The notes beneath the pieces are model-generated. The model searched no databases. It was not told where the DNA came from and saw only the letters and a list, made by a program, of their open reading frames with translations. Source: Streptomyces roseus (GTDB lineage Bacteria; Actinomycetota; Actinomycetes; Streptomycetales; Streptomycetaceae). Taken from it: a DNA stretch of 64,000 nucleotides. This document shows positions 40,520-49,861 of the stretch, piece by piece; positions within the stretch are counted from its first letter, which is position 1, and every line of letters starts with the position of its first letter. Where the stretch lies: assembly GCF_001044425.1 (NCBI RefSeq), contig NZ_LFML01000063.1:1-64000 (forward strand). The letters run 5' to 3'. The position numbers and the translations under genes are program-made.

Positions 40520-43500
40520 CGCCCGGCCCCCGCGGATCCGGGATTCGGCTCCAGCCCGATCACCAGGCGCACCTCGTGCTCGGCACTGGCGACCAGCCGG
40601 CGGACCTCCTCGTGCGAGTCGTGGGTGAAGACGTACGTACAGGCGCCCGTCCCCGAGAACGGCTGCGGCGGGACCACGTCACCGATCCGGTACGGCACAT
40701 TGCGGTAGTACGCCTCCTGCGCGACCGCCGAGTCGTCGAAGTCCAGCAGCATCCCGCCGACCGTGAAGTGCACGGTCCAGCCCGCGTACGCGCCCACGGG
40801 CGCGACCCGGCCGGCCCTGGGGTCCAGCCCCACGTCGGTGAGGATCTTGGCGTGGAAGAGGTCGACGCCGGTCGTGGCCAGGAAGGCCTGGCGGATCCCG
40901 GCGCCGCCCGGGCGGCCCGCCACCTCGCAGAAGGTGAAGGACCCGGACTCGTCCAGGAAGGCCTCCAGGTGGAGCACCCCGGCCGTGACCTGCCAGGCGT
41001 CGACGACCCGGCCGAGCAGTTCTCGGGCGGCCGAGCGCACGGCGGGGTCGGCGACCGTGATGGAGGAGAGCGGCTCCACCCGGGAGACGGCCAGGGTGTC
41101 GCTCACGTACCGGGACACGTCCCAGATCACCTCGCCGTCGTGGACGACGGCGTCGATGTGGCACATGTCGCCCGCCACGAACCCCTCGCACAGGTGGGTG
41201 CCGGGGGTGAACTCCTCGCGCACCCACCGCTCGACCTGCCGGGCGTCGCTCAGCACCGACACCCCGTACGAGCCCGAACCGTCGCGCGGCTTGACCACGA
41301 CCCGGCCGTGCCGGGCGAACAGGCCGGTGACGTCCTCGGGGGTGTGGACCAGGTGCCCGTCGGCGGTGCGGATGCCCGCCCGCCGGGCGATGCGCTTCAT
41401 CACCGCCTTGTCCACGAACTTGCGCGCGGTCGCCGGATCGCTGCCCGGCGTGCCGAGGCGGGCGCGCAGCTCGGCGGCCGGCTCCAGCAGGCGCTCGGAG
41501 ATGGTGGCGACCCGGTCCACCGGGTACAGCGCGTGCACCGCGCCCGCCAGGGCGCGTACCCCGTCCGGGTCGAACACGTCGGTGCGGGCGGCGAAGTCGG
41601 CCGCGCTGCCGGTGGTGTTGCCGGCGGACGAGCTCAGCACGCTGACCCGGTAGCGGTCCGGGTCCAGCAGCGGCGAGCCGTCGTCGCGGGTCCACACCCC
41701 GGGCCCGATCCGGTCCAGCAGCAGCACGTGCGTACGCTCGGCCGGCTCGGTCTTCCACAGCAGCGCACGCTCGATCCGGGCCACCGCCTGCTCCGCGCGG
41801 ACCGCGTCCGGCGCGGCCACGGTGTACTCCAGGCGGACGACCGGCCCGGTGTGGACGCCCTCGCGGTCGAGCGGGCTCCGTACGAAGGCCGTCTCGGGCC
41901 AGTCGTACAGCTCCTCGGCACCGGTCGCGGCGACCACGCGGAAGCGGCCCGGCCCGGACAGGACGTGGCGCTGGACGGCGACCCGTCCCGCGTCGGGCAG
42001 GGCCGCGGCCACCGGCCGGCCCAGGGCGCTCTCGGCGGCGGCCGTCACCAGGCTCCGCCGGTGGGCGGCGTCGTAAAGGTCGAGGACCTGCCGGTCGAAG
42101 CCGGGCAGGACCAGCGGGCGGGTGTCGCGCGCCCCGAAGACGACCCGGGCGGGCCCCTCGATCCCGGCGTCGCGCACGGCTTCCACGGTGCGGGCCAGCA
42201 GCCGCGCGGGCACCGGGCCCGCGGTCAGGCGGCGCTCGGTGCTGCCCTCCTCCGCGGCCTGGTCGCCGCTCTCGTCGATCACGGCGAGCACGTCCACCCG
42301 GCCCCCGGCGGCCGCGAGGGCCAGCACGGTGTGCACGGGGTCGCTGACGAACGCGAGCTCCTCCAGCAGCCCGTCGAGCTCACCGAGCTCCTCGCTCCCC
42401 GGCTCGCCCTGCCGGGCGGCGCCGGCGGCCAGCGCGCGCAGTTCGCGCGCCTCGCGTTCGTACGCGCCCGACCAGGACAGCACCGCCGCCACCGGCTCGC
42501 TCTCGTGCGCCGCCAGGAACCGCGCGCGCACCTCGTCCGAGGTGAGCTCGTCGCGCCGCAGCACGGTAAGCCGCGCGCTCACCGCGCCGGCCGCGCTCAC
42601 GATCCGCTCGACCGGGTCGTCCCCGTCCAGCAGCAGCACCACGTGCTCGCCGCCGGCCGGGCCGGGCTCCGGGCGCTCCCGCCCGGGCTCCGGGCGCACG
42701 GCGGCGACCGGCTCGATGCGCAGCGCCTCCTCGACCAGGTCCGCGGCCTCCGCGGCGGTCCGCACGGCCGTCGCGGCGTCGGCGCCGCGCACCATCAGGT
42801 ACCCGAACCGGTCGTGGTTGGTGCCCAGCGCCGGCACCCGGTCCCCGGGTCCGGCGGTCACCTCGCAGTCGACGACCCCGGCGGGCAGCTCACGGGGCCC
42901 GGGAACCGTGCCGCGCACGATCCCTTCGGTACGGCTCCACAGGGCGCGCAGGGCCACGGTGGCCACGGGCGGGGCCGCGTCCTCGACGGGCGTGCCGGTG
43001 GCGAGCGCGACCAGGTCGCGGGCGACCGAGCGGTCCAGCGCCAGCGACATCTGCCGGGTCACGACGTGCCCGGCGATCCGGCCGTTCACCTCGATCAGTT
43101 CCGGGCCGGTCGGCGTGACGAGCAGTTCCACGTGGAGCGCGCTCGCCCGGACGCCCAGCGCCTCGACGGCGTCCAACACGAACCGGCGTGCGGCGCCCAT
43201 GCCCGGGAAGCGGGCCGGGAAGTGCCCGCCCAGCTCGGCGGTGGTCCCGGGCGCCGCCGGGACCCGCTCTGCGAATCCGTACAGGACCACGCGCCCGTCC
43301 TGGACGATCAGTTCGGCGCTGACGTGGCGCCCGACCGCGTACTCCTCGACGAGCGCGGCGGGGCGCCCGCCGCCGTCACCGCCGCCGTCACCGTTCGCGT
43401 CGCCGCCGGTCCCGGCCGCGCGCGCCGTCGCGTTGCCGTCGCCGTTCTCGGCGCCGTTCCCGTACGGGCTTCCCAGTACCTCGGCCAGCCCGGCGGCGGC

Positions 43501-44016
43501 CTGCTCCCGGGTCCACGCCACGGTGACCCCGACCGAGTACCGGCCGGACGTCGGCTTGACCACGCACGGCAGCCCGATCTCGTCGACCGCAGCCAGCCCC
43601 TCCTCCTCGGTGACCGCCCGGCGCCAGCGCAGGCTGCCGATGCCGGCCTTCCCGAGCCGTTCCCGTACGGCCGACTTGTCGCCGAGCAGCCGGGCCGCCT
43701 CCAGTGACTCGTGGGGCAGGCCCAAGTCGCGGGCGAACCGCGCCGCGGCGTGCAGGAGGTTCTCGTCGCGGCAGATGACGCCGTCGACCGGGTGGGGGCC
43801 GAGCCGTCCCCGCAGCCGGGCGGCCAGGTCGTGGCCGCCGGACAGGTCCGCCACCTCCACCACTCGCGCCGCGCGTTCGATCAGCTCGAACCCGGCATTG
43901 GCGCGGTAGGCGTCCAGGCGCTCGGTGACGAAGGTGACCTCGATACCGTCGTCGGCCATCTCTGCCACGACGTCAAAGCCTCTGACGTATGCCGTCTCCA
44001 ACAGAACAACATGCAT
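40516..44016 (-). CDS. Giant multi-module ATP-grasp protein
   Basis: 1166 residues. The N-terminal module (about 1-430) is a complete ATP-grasp ligase: LPCVVKPTSGRYSVGVTVAW, then HVELLVTPTGPELIEVNGRIAGH. Residues about 455-770 resemble a second, degenerate or non-catalytic module. The C-terminal module (about 775-1160) is complete again: VVVKPRDGSGSYGVSVL, AGVLHLEAFLDESGSFTFCEVAGRPGG. Two active sites suggest two successive carboxylate-amine ligations on one chain. A Gly/Asn/Asp-rich insert at about residues 183-215 interrupts the first module and is encoded by imperfect trinucleotide-like repeats (about 43370-43470). It starts a minus-strand unit with the FMN reductase, ATP-grasp and exporter genes. 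Confidence 0.85.
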   Translation of the reverse strand: MHVVLLETAYVRGFDVVAEMADDGIEVTFVTERLDAYRANAGFELIERAARVVEVADLSGGHDLAARLRGRLGPHPVDGVICRDENLLHAAARFARDLGLPHESLEAARLLGDKSAVRERLGKAGIGSLRWRRAVTEEEGLAAVDEIGLPCVVKPTSGRYSVGVTVAWTREQAAAGLAEVLGSPYGNGAENGDGNATARAAGTGGDANGDGGGDGGGRPAALVEEYAVGRHVSAELIVQDGRVVLYGFAERVPAAPGTTAELGGHFPARFPGMGAARRFVLDAVEALGVRASALHVELLVTPTGPELIEVNGRIAGHVVTRQMSLALDRSVARDLVALATGTPVEDAAPPVATVALRALWSRTEGIVRGTVPGPRELPAGVVDCEVTAGPGDRVPALGTNHDRFGYLMVRGADAATAVRTAAEAADLVEEALRIEPVAAVRPEPGRERPEPGPAGGEHVVLLLDGDDPVERIVSAAGAVSARLTVLRRDELTSDEVRARFLAAHESEPVAAVLSWSGAYEREARELRALAAGAARQGEPGSEELGELDGLLEELAFVSDPVHTVLALAAAGGRVDVLAVIDESGDQAAEEGSTERRLTAGPVPARLLARTVEAVRDAGIEGPARVVFGARDTRPLVLPGFDRQVLDLYDAAHRRSLVTAAAESALGRPVAAALPDAGRVAVQRHVLSGPGRFRVVAATGAEELYDWPETAFVRSPLDREGVHTGPVVRLEYTVAAPDAVRAEQAVARIERALLWKTEPAERTHVLLLDRIGPGVWTRDDGSPLLDPDRYRVSVLSSSAGNTTGSAADFAARTDVFDPDGVRALAGAVHALYPVDRVATISERLLEPAAELRARLGTPGSDPATARKFVDKAVMKRIARRAGIRTADGHLVHTPEDVTGLFARHGRVVVKPRDGSGSYGVSVLSDARQVERWVREEFTPGTHLCEGFVAGDMCHIDAVVHDGEVIWDVSRYVSDTLAVSRVEPLSSITVADPAVRSAARELLGRVVDAWQVTAGVLHLEAFLDESGSFTFCEVAGRPGGAGIRQAFLATTGVDLFHAKILTDVGLDPRAGRVAPVGAYAGWTVHFTVGGMLLDFDDSAVAQEAYYRNVPYRIGDVVPPQPFSGTGACTYVFTHDSHEEVRRLVASAEHEVRLVIGLEPNPGSAGAGR

Positions 44017-44365
44017 GAGCTCAGCCCCTTGAGTCCTCTTCTCACCGAAGCATCAAGGGGCGGGGAGCGGAGAGCAAGCGGCAACCGCATAATCCCGCTC
44101 ACTCCATCACCTCTTCCCGTTCCATTCCCGTCCCGTTCCTGTTTCACTCCCGGACCGATTCCGCCCAGACCCACTCTGACGTGCGACAACATGTCAAGCA
44201 AAAGGATGGGAATCCATCAGGTCGGGAAACTTCCCACATTGCCGGACGGTATTTCACGGCTTTTTCCGGCGGCCCTTAGCGTGAATGCCAGGAAACTGGA
44301 CACCCCCATCCACCCCCACCCTGAAAACCGACCTTCCCGGCTCCGAAGCAAAGGACAGAGACAGC
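44017..44365. promoter_or_regulatory. Divergent control region of the ATP-grasp and WD40 operons
   Basis: About 350 bp without a supported gene, markedly richer in AT than its surroundings. It holds the heptamer array at 44114-44153. An in-frame ATG at 44285 could extend the WD40 protein by 27 residues but has no ribosome site, whereas GTG 44366 has AAAGGACAG upstream. Confidence 0.6.
44114..44153 (+). promoter_or_regulatory. SARP-type heptamer array of four 11-bp-spaced repeats
   Basis: TTCCCGT (44114-44120), TTCCCGT (44125-44131), TTCCTGT (44136-44142) and CTCCCGG (44147-44153) repeat at exactly 11 bp. They share orientation with the WD40-GTP cyclohydrolase operon downstream. The match to the two other sites in this locus is close. 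Confidence 0.75.
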
Positions 44366-46231
44366 GTGCGCACCATCTCCATCCCGAAATCGGGGACCGG
44401 ACATTCGGCCCCGATCACCCACGTGGCCTTCAGCCCGGACGGTTCCCGCCTCGCCACCTCGTCCTACGACGGCACCGTGATCGTCTGGAACACCGCCGAT
44501 CCCGCCCGCCCCACCGAGACCGCGACGCTGCGCCACCGCCGCCTCGTCAACTCCTCGGCCTGGAACCCCGCCGACCCGACCCTGCTCGCGACGGCCTCCG
44601 CCGACAAGACGGTCGGCATCTGGCGCGTCCCCCAGGAGGGCCCGGCCACCCTGGTCAACGTCCTGGCCCGGCACACCGACGACATCAACTCGGTCGCCTG
44701 GCTGCCCGACGGCGAGCGCCTCATCTGCGTCTCCGAGGACGGCCGCGCCACCCTGTGGTCCGTCCTCGACGGCACCTTCCTCGCCGAGGTCGGCTCCCAC
44801 GAGGCGCACTGCATGATGGTCTCCGTCAGCGCCGAGGGACTGGCCGCCACGGTCGGCGAGGACGGCCTGGTCGCCGTCAGCGACCCCGCCTCCGGCTCCG
44901 GCGCCGCACGCAAGCGCCACTACGACTCCTCCATCGAGGGCTGCGCCTGGTCCCGGGCCGGCGACCTCCTCGCCGTGGCCCGCGACGACGGCCGCGTCGA
45001 CCTGCTGACCCGCGAGCTGGAGCACGTGCTGACCGTCGAGGTCTCCAGCTCCGCCGCCCGCGCCGTCGACTGGGCCGAGGACGACTCCGCGTTCGTCGTC
45101 GGCGCCTACGACGGCTCCCTGCACTGGTTCGACCGCTCCGGCGAGCGCCTGCACACCGTCGCCGACCTCCGCGTGTGGCCACGCTCCGTCGCCGCCGCCC
45201 GGGGTCTGGTCGCCGCGGGCTCCTTCCGCAACGCCCCGCACCTGTACGACATGGCCACCGCGGCCGAACTGTCCGGCCCCGAGCGCGCCACCCACGGCCC
45301 CAACGCCCTGGCCGCGCGCGGCGACGAGCTGCTCATCGGCGGGGACTCCGGCACCGTCTTCGCCGTCCGCATCGAGAACGGCGCCCAGAGCCGGGCCACC
45401 CCGATCGAGCTCACCGACGGCCCGATCCTGTCCCTCACCACCGACGGCGACACGATCTACGCCGGCACCTACTCCGGCCACGTCATCCGCTGGGACGGCA
45501 CCCGCGCCTCCAGCGAGTGCCTCGGCGCACCCATCCCCTCCCTCACCGTCGACGGGGGCCGGCTGATCGCGGGCACCTACAACGGCGAGTTCCTCTTCGT
45601 CGACCCCGCCACGCTGCGGCTGGAGGAGCGCATCGAGGCCCACGGCGGCTCGGTGAAGTCCCTGGCCCCGATCCCCGGCGGCGGATTCCTGTCCGCCGCC
45701 ACCGACCGGACCGTCGAGGCGGGCGGCGCACGCGGGCGCACCAAGCTGTGGGAGCACGGCAACCTCGTCAACGCGGTCGCCGGCCTGCACGGCCCCGAGG
45801 GCTCCGTCGTCGCCAGCGCCTCCCGCGACCACACCGTCAAGGTGGGCCGGGTAGCCCGTACCGGGGACGGCGGCTGGAGCACCGGCGCGCCGCAGACGCT
45901 GCTCGGCTCCGACGAGTCCGTCAAGTGCGTCTCGCTGCTGGGCGACACCGCCGGGCCCACCGTCCTCGCCGGCTCCTACGACTTCAACCTCTACTGCTGG
46001 CAGGTCGACTGGGCCGACTCGGCGGGCACCCTCGCCTCCGGCCGCGTCCTCGCCGGGTTCGCCCAGGGCCTGTCCTGCATGTTCCAGCTCGCCGACGGGC
46101 GCGTGGCCGTGGCCGGCTGGGACGGCCGGATCGTCTTCGTCGCCGTCGACGAGTACGGCGCCCACATCCAGCACACCCTCCACATCGACGACATCGCGCA
46201 GAGCGCCGACCGGAAGCAGGTGGCCGCATGA
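44366..46231 (+). CDS. WD40-repeat beta-propeller protein (ToxC-like)
   Basis: 621 residues from GTG 44366. Repeats ending in WD-like dipeptides are visible throughout, for example ITHVAFSPDGSRLATSSYDGTVIVWN, SWNPADP(T)LLATASADKTVGIW and INSVAWLPDGERLICVSEDG. These are enough for one or two beta-propellers. It has no signal peptide or catalytic domain. In toxoflavin clusters ToxC is a WD-repeat protein of unknown role beside GTP cyclohydrolase II (ToxB) and a SUMF1-like protein (ToxD), the same neighbours as here. Its stop overlaps the cyclohydrolase ATG. It may scaffold the pathway enzymes or have an unrecognised activity. Confidence 0.83.
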   Translation: MRTISIPKSGTGHSAPITHVAFSPDGSRLATSSYDGTVIVWNTADPARPTETATLRHRRLVNSSAWNPADPTLLATASADKTVGIWRVPQEGPATLVNVLARHTDDINSVAWLPDGERLICVSEDGRATLWSVLDGTFLAEVGSHEAHCMMVSVSAEGLAATVGEDGLVAVSDPASGSGAARKRHYDSSIEGCAWSRAGDLLAVARDDGRVDLLTRELEHVLTVEVSSSAARAVDWAEDDSAFVVGAYDGSLHWFDRSGERLHTVADLRVWPRSVAAARGLVAAGSFRNAPHLYDMATAAELSGPERATHGPNALAARGDELLIGGDSGTVFAVRIENGAQSRATPIELTDGPILSLTTDGDTIYAGTYSGHVIRWDGTRASSECLGAPIPSLTVDGGRLIAGTYNGEFLFVDPATLRLEERIEAHGGSVKSLAPIPGGGFLSAATDRTVEAGGARGRTKLWEHGNLVNAVAGLHGPEGSVVASASRDHTVKVGRVARTGDGGWSTGAPQTLLGSDESVKCVSLLGDTAGPTVLAGSYDFNLYCWQVDWADSAGTLASGRVLAGFAQGLSCMFQLADGRVAVAGWDGRIVFVAVDEYGAHIQHTLHIDDIAQSADRKQVAA

Positions 46232-46989
46232 CGACCTCGGCCCAGACACCGCACGCCGTCACGGACGCGCGGGCCGTGACGGACGCGCGAGCCGTCCCGG
46301 AAGCCGCGCTCGCGTCCGCGCCCGCCTCCGAGCCCGCGCCCGCCTCCGTCGCCACGTCCGTTCCCGGGCCGATCCCGGCGGTGGTCCGGGCCCGCGTGCC
46401 CGTCACGCTCTCCCGCGTCCAGGGCCGCAGCGCCGACCTGGTCACCTTCCACCACCTGCCCGACCCCGGCGAGCACTTCGCCGTCCTCGTACCCGCCTCC
46501 CCCACCGACACCGCGCCGCCGCTGGTGCGCCTGCACAGCGAATGCCTGACCGGCGACGTACTCGGCTCGGCCCGCTGCGACTGCGGCCCCCAGCTCGACG
46601 AGGCCCTGCGGGCCATCGCCGACCACGGCGGCGCCGTCCTCTACCTGCGCCAGGAAGGCCGCGGCATCGGGCTCTACAACAAGCTCGACACCTACGTCCT
46701 CCAGTCCCAGGACCACGACACCTTCGCCGCGAACCGCATGATCGGCCGCGGCGACGACGAGCGCGACTACGCGTCCGCCGCCGCGATGCTCCACGCCCTC
46801 GGCCTGACCCGGATCCGCCTGCTCACCAACAACCCCGACAAGGTGCGGGAGCTGCGCACGTACGGCATCGAGATCACCGAGGTGGTCCCCACCGGCGTGT
46901 ACGTCACCGCGGAGAACTCCCGCTACCTGTCCGCCAAGGCCGAACTCGCCGGCCACACCATCGCCCTGCTCCAGGAGGCCGCGGCATGA
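46228..46989 (+). CDS. GTP cyclohydrolase II (ToxB/RibA-like)
   Basis: 253 residues. Zinc ligands Cys106, Cys117 and Cys119 lie in HSECLTGDVLGSARCDCG, and LRQEGRGIGLYNK is the GTP/catalytic region. The first 50 residues are a low-complexity Ala/Pro-rich extension that RibA lacks. It converts GTP to 2,5-diamino-6-ribosylamino-4-pyrimidinone 5'-phosphate with formate and pyrophosphate. No DHBP synthase domain or riboflavin gene accompanies it, so it is a dedicated pathway enzyme and not part of riboflavin synthesis. It is coupled to both neighbours by ATGA overlaps. Confidence 0.92.
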   Translation: MTTSAQTPHAVTDARAVTDARAVPEAALASAPASEPAPASVATSVPGPIPAVVRARVPVTLSRVQGRSADLVTFHHLPDPGEHFAVLVPASPTDTAPPLVRLHSECLTGDVLGSARCDCGPQLDEALRAIADHGGAVLYLRQEGRGIGLYNKLDTYVLQSQDHDTFAANRMIGRGDDERDYASAAAMLHALGLTRIRLLTNNPDKVRELRTYGIEITEVVPTGVYVTAENSRYLSAKAELAGHTIALLQEAAA

Positions 46990-47963
46990 CCCTCTCACTC
47001 GAAGACCTCGCGGACTCCCCGCACTTCAAGGAGCACGCCGGCCTCGCCGACCCCGGCAGGCTGCACCCGGACCGGCTGCCCGGCACCACCGTGCAGGAGC
47101 TCGCCGCCGCCGTGGAGGACCCGCGGCTGCCGACCGCCGAGCGCCTCGCCGCCGGCCACGTCCTCGGCCTGCTCGGCGACCCCCGCATCCCCTCCCCCAC
47201 CACCGGGGCGGGCCCCGCCACCCGCCACGTGCCCGGCGGCCGGATCCGCATCGGCCTCCCCGAGAACGAGACCGGGTACGTCACCAACGCCTGGGCGCAC
47301 GTGGGCGTCGAGGAGTCCTGGATCCTCAAGGAGTGCCCCGAGCACACCGTGGACATCGCCGACTTCTGGATCGCCACGTACCCCGTCACCAACGGCGAGT
47401 ACCGCGCCTTCCTCGCCGACACCGGCCTGGAGGAGCGCCCCACCACCTGGTACCTGGGCGCCTACCCCTGGGACCGCTCCAACCACCCGGTCGCCGGCAT
47501 CCGCCCCGAGCACGCCGACGCCTACGCCGCCTGGCTCACCGAGCGCACCGGGCACCCGTGGCGGCTGCCCACCGAAGCCGAGTGGGAGCACGCCGCCAAG
47601 GGCCCCGACGGCCTGCCCTACCCCTGGCCCGGCGGCTTCGACCCGGAGGCCGCCAACACCCGCGAGTCCGGCGTGCACACCACCACCCCGGTCGGCGCGT
47701 TCCCGGCCGGCCGCTCCCCGTACGGCGTCCACGACATGGGCGGCAACGTCGAGGAGTTCACCGCCGACGAGTACGCCCCCTACCCGGACGGCCCCTACGT
47801 CGCCGACCACCTGGTGCAGTCCATGGGCAGCTACCGCATCGCCCGCGGCGGCTCCTTCTCCCGCTTCGGCGACCTGACCCGCACCCGGCGCCGCCACGGC
47901 GCCTTCCCCGGGCCGCTCTACCCCGTCGGCTTCCGCCTCGCCACCGGCGAGCGGCCCTCATGA
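46986..47963 (+). CDS. SUMF1/formylglycine-generating-enzyme-like protein (ToxD-like)
   Basis: 325 residues. After about 85 N-terminal residues comes the FGE-sulfatase domain: FWIATYPVTNGEYRAFL, HPWRLPTEAEWEHAA, YGVHDMGGNVEEFTADEY and RIARGGSFSRF. The cysteines of formylglycine-generating enzymes near the RGGSF motif are missing (SFSRFGDLTRTRRR), so a formylglycine-generating role is unlikely. Relatives without them include EgtB-like oxygenases and ToxD of toxoflavin synthesis. With the WD40 and GTP cyclohydrolase II genes it forms the ToxB-C-D core. It presumably transforms the GTP-derived pyrimidine. It overlaps both neighbours by 4 bp. Confidence 0.83.
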   Translation: MTLSLEDLADSPHFKEHAGLADPGRLHPDRLPGTTVQELAAAVEDPRLPTAERLAAGHVLGLLGDPRIPSPTTGAGPATRHVPGGRIRIGLPENETGYVTNAWAHVGVEESWILKECPEHTVDIADFWIATYPVTNGEYRAFLADTGLEERPTTWYLGAYPWDRSNHPVAGIRPEHADAYAAWLTERTGHPWRLPTEAEWEHAAKGPDGLPYPWPGGFDPEAANTRESGVHTTTPVGAFPAGRSPYGVHDMGGNVEEFTADEYAPYPDGPYVADHLVQSMGSYRIARGGSFSRFGDLTRTRRRHGAFPGPLYPVGFRLATGERPS

Positions 47964-49111
47964 CCACCGCCCTGCGCCCCGGCGGGGGCCCGGCCCTCAC
48001 GGCCCGCCCCGCCCCGGCGCCCCCCGCACCGGCGGCCCCCGCCCCGGCCGGCCCCGAACCGGCCCCTCCCGCACCCGCTTTCGCCGACATCAGACGGGTC
48101 CTGGCCGACCGGGCCCCGACCCTGGCCGACCTCACCCGCGCCTTCGCCCCGCTGGAGGCCGAGGCCCACCGGCTGCTGCCCCGGCTCGCCGCGCTGCGCC
48201 CGGGCATCGGGGACACCCCGCTCGTCCCGGTGCCCAGCCGGGCGGGCCGCGGCACGGTCTGGCTCAAGACGGAGGCCGCCAACGCCTCCGGCTCCGTCAA
48301 GTCCCGTACCGCGTACGGCCTGGTGTGCGCGGCCGTGGCCTCGGCGGGCTCCGCCCGGCTCCGGCTCGCCGAGTACTCGGGCGGCAGCCTCGCCGTCGCC
48401 CTGTCCGAGCTGTGCGCACAACTGGGTCTCGACCTGCACCTGGTGGTCCCGTACGGCGCCCCCGAGCGGCTCCTGGACCAGCTGCGCCGGGCCGGGGCCC
48501 GCACCACCACGGCCGCCGAGGGCACCGGCTTCCTCGGCGCGATGGACGAGGCGGTCCGCGTGGCCGAACGCGAGGACCGCCGGCTGCTGCTCCAGCACTG
48601 CGCGGCCGTGGGCGCCGCCCTGCACCGCGAGCACACCGGCGCGGAGATCATCGGCCAGCTTTCCGGCCACGGCGTCGAACCGGTCGCCCTGGCCGCGGCC
48701 GTCGGCACCGGCGGCAGCCTGGCCGGCACCGCCATGGCCCTCGCCGGCGCCTGGCCGCACTGCCGCCCCCTGGCCGTCTTCCCCGCCGAGGCCGTCTACG
48801 GGGACGAGCGCGCCCCCGGCGGCGCCCGCCGGATGAACGGAACGGGCGGGCTGGGCCACGGTCTGCGTCAGCCCGTGCTCGCCGCCTTTCCGCAGGACCA
48901 CTTCGGTTTCACCGACGTCAGCTATCCGCAGGCCCTCCAGGCCATGCGCCACCTGCGTCGGGAACACGCCATCGCCGTATCGAGCAGTGGCGCGGGTGCA
49001 TGGCTCGCCGCATCCGCGGAAGTCGACCAAGGCCCGAGAGGGCGCAACGCAGTCGCGGTCGTCGCAAGCCGCGGAACGATCGAGGAGTGGGAGCATGCCG
49101 CAGGATCATGA
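47960..49111 (+). CDS. PLP-dependent cysteine synthase/threonine synthase-type enzyme
   Basis: 383 residues, fold type II PLP enzyme. Lys114 in ASGSVKSRTA is the Schiff-base lysine, and AVGTGGSLAGTA is the phosphate-binding loop. Residues 1-40 are a Pro/Ala low-complexity extension. Family members perform beta-replacement on O-acetylserine or O-phosphoserine, or beta-elimination. A serine acetyltransferase gene in the same operon suggests O-acetylserine as acceptor, with a nitrogen, sulphur or heterocycle nucleophile yielding an unusual alanine derivative. Its end overlaps the methyltransferase start by 17 bp. Confidence 0.83.
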   Translation: MTTALRPGGGPALTARPAPAPPAPAAPAPAGPEPAPPAPAFADIRRVLADRAPTLADLTRAFAPLEAEAHRLLPRLAALRPGIGDTPLVPVPSRAGRGTVWLKTEAANASGSVKSRTAYGLVCAAVASAGSARLRLAEYSGGSLAVALSELCAQLGLDLHLVVPYGAPERLLDQLRRAGARTTTAAEGTGFLGAMDEAVRVAEREDRRLLLQHCAAVGAALHREHTGAEIIGQLSGHGVEPVALAAAVGTGGSLAGTAMALAGAWPHCRPLAVFPAEAVYGDERAPGGARRMNGTGGLGHGLRQPVLAAFPQDHFGFTDVSYPQALQAMRHLRREHAIAVSSSGAGAWLAASAEVDQGPRGRNAVAVVASRGTIEEWEHAAGS

Positions 49112-49823
49112 CATCAAGGGACGCGGTGCACCCGCGGTCCTGACCGCCGGCGGCCGCAGCGCCGAGCACGCCGAGCGCAACTACTGCGGCTACCGCGAGG
49201 TCGTCCGCAACTCCTTCAAGCAGTGGTACAAGAACAACCGCGACTCCTGGTCGGGCACGAAGACCAACGACCGCGTCACGCACTTCGCGATCGCCGCCGC
49301 CCCCACGGACCAGCACCAGCCGGGCACCGGCCCGGCCCGCGTCCTGGACATCGGCTGCGGCCGCGGCCTGCAGACCGCCTCCCTCGCCGAATGGCTGGAG
49401 GCCGAGGTCACCGGCCTCGACCTGCTCGACGTATGGGACACCCCCCAGGTCAAGCACGGCTCGATCCGCTTCCACCAGGGCGACTTCCTGGCCTTCCAGG
49501 CCGAGGGCCTCGACCTGCTCGTCGACAACGGCTGCCTGCACCACCAGCGCCGCGAGGACTGGGCCCCCTGGGTGCAGCACGGCCGCGAGATGCTGCGCCC
49601 GGGCGGGGCCTGGGTCGTCAGCGTCTTCCTCAGCCCGGACGGGGAGATCACCCCGCACCCGCTCGCGGACGGGCGGCTGAACTGGTGGCTCACCGAGGAG
49701 CTCGTCACCGAGCTCTACGAGGCGAACGGCTTCCGCTTCACCGGCCGCCTGGAGATCGACCGCCACTTCGTCTACGAGGGCCACCAGCTCAAGTACCTGA
49801 CCCTGTCCTTCGTCGCGGTCTGA
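49095..49823 (+). CDS. SAM-dependent class I methyltransferase
   Basis: 242 residues. Motif I VLDIGCGR is at residues 83-90, and DLLVDNGCLHHQRREDWAPWV and LRPGGAWVVSVF are motifs II and III of the class I fold. The N-terminal helix region (YREVVRNSFKQWYKNNRDSW) is characteristic of this protein and may cap the substrate pocket. ToxA of toxoflavin synthesis is also a SAM methyltransferase, but this sequence looks only generally related (thiopurine methyltransferase-like). It starts within the PLP enzyme gene. N- or S-methylation of the product is the likely role. Confidence 0.83.
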   Translation: MPQDHDIKGRGAPAVLTAGGRSAEHAERNYCGYREVVRNSFKQWYKNNRDSWSGTKTNDRVTHFAIAAAPTDQHQPGTGPARVLDIGCGRGLQTASLAEWLEAEVTGLDLLDVWDTPQVKHGSIRFHQGDFLAFQAEGLDLLVDNGCLHHQRREDWAPWVQHGREMLRPGGAWVVSVFLSPDGEITPHPLADGRLNWWLTEELVTELYEANGFRFTGRLEIDRHFVYEGHQLKYLTLSFVAV

Positions 49824-49861
49824 GCGGCGCGCGAGGCGAGAAGAGAGAGGAGGGACCGGAG

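Noticed and set aside
46986..47963. Genuine formylglycine-generating enzyme activating a sulfatase
   Set aside because: The catalytic cysteines are missing around RGGSF, and no sulfatase gene is in the window.
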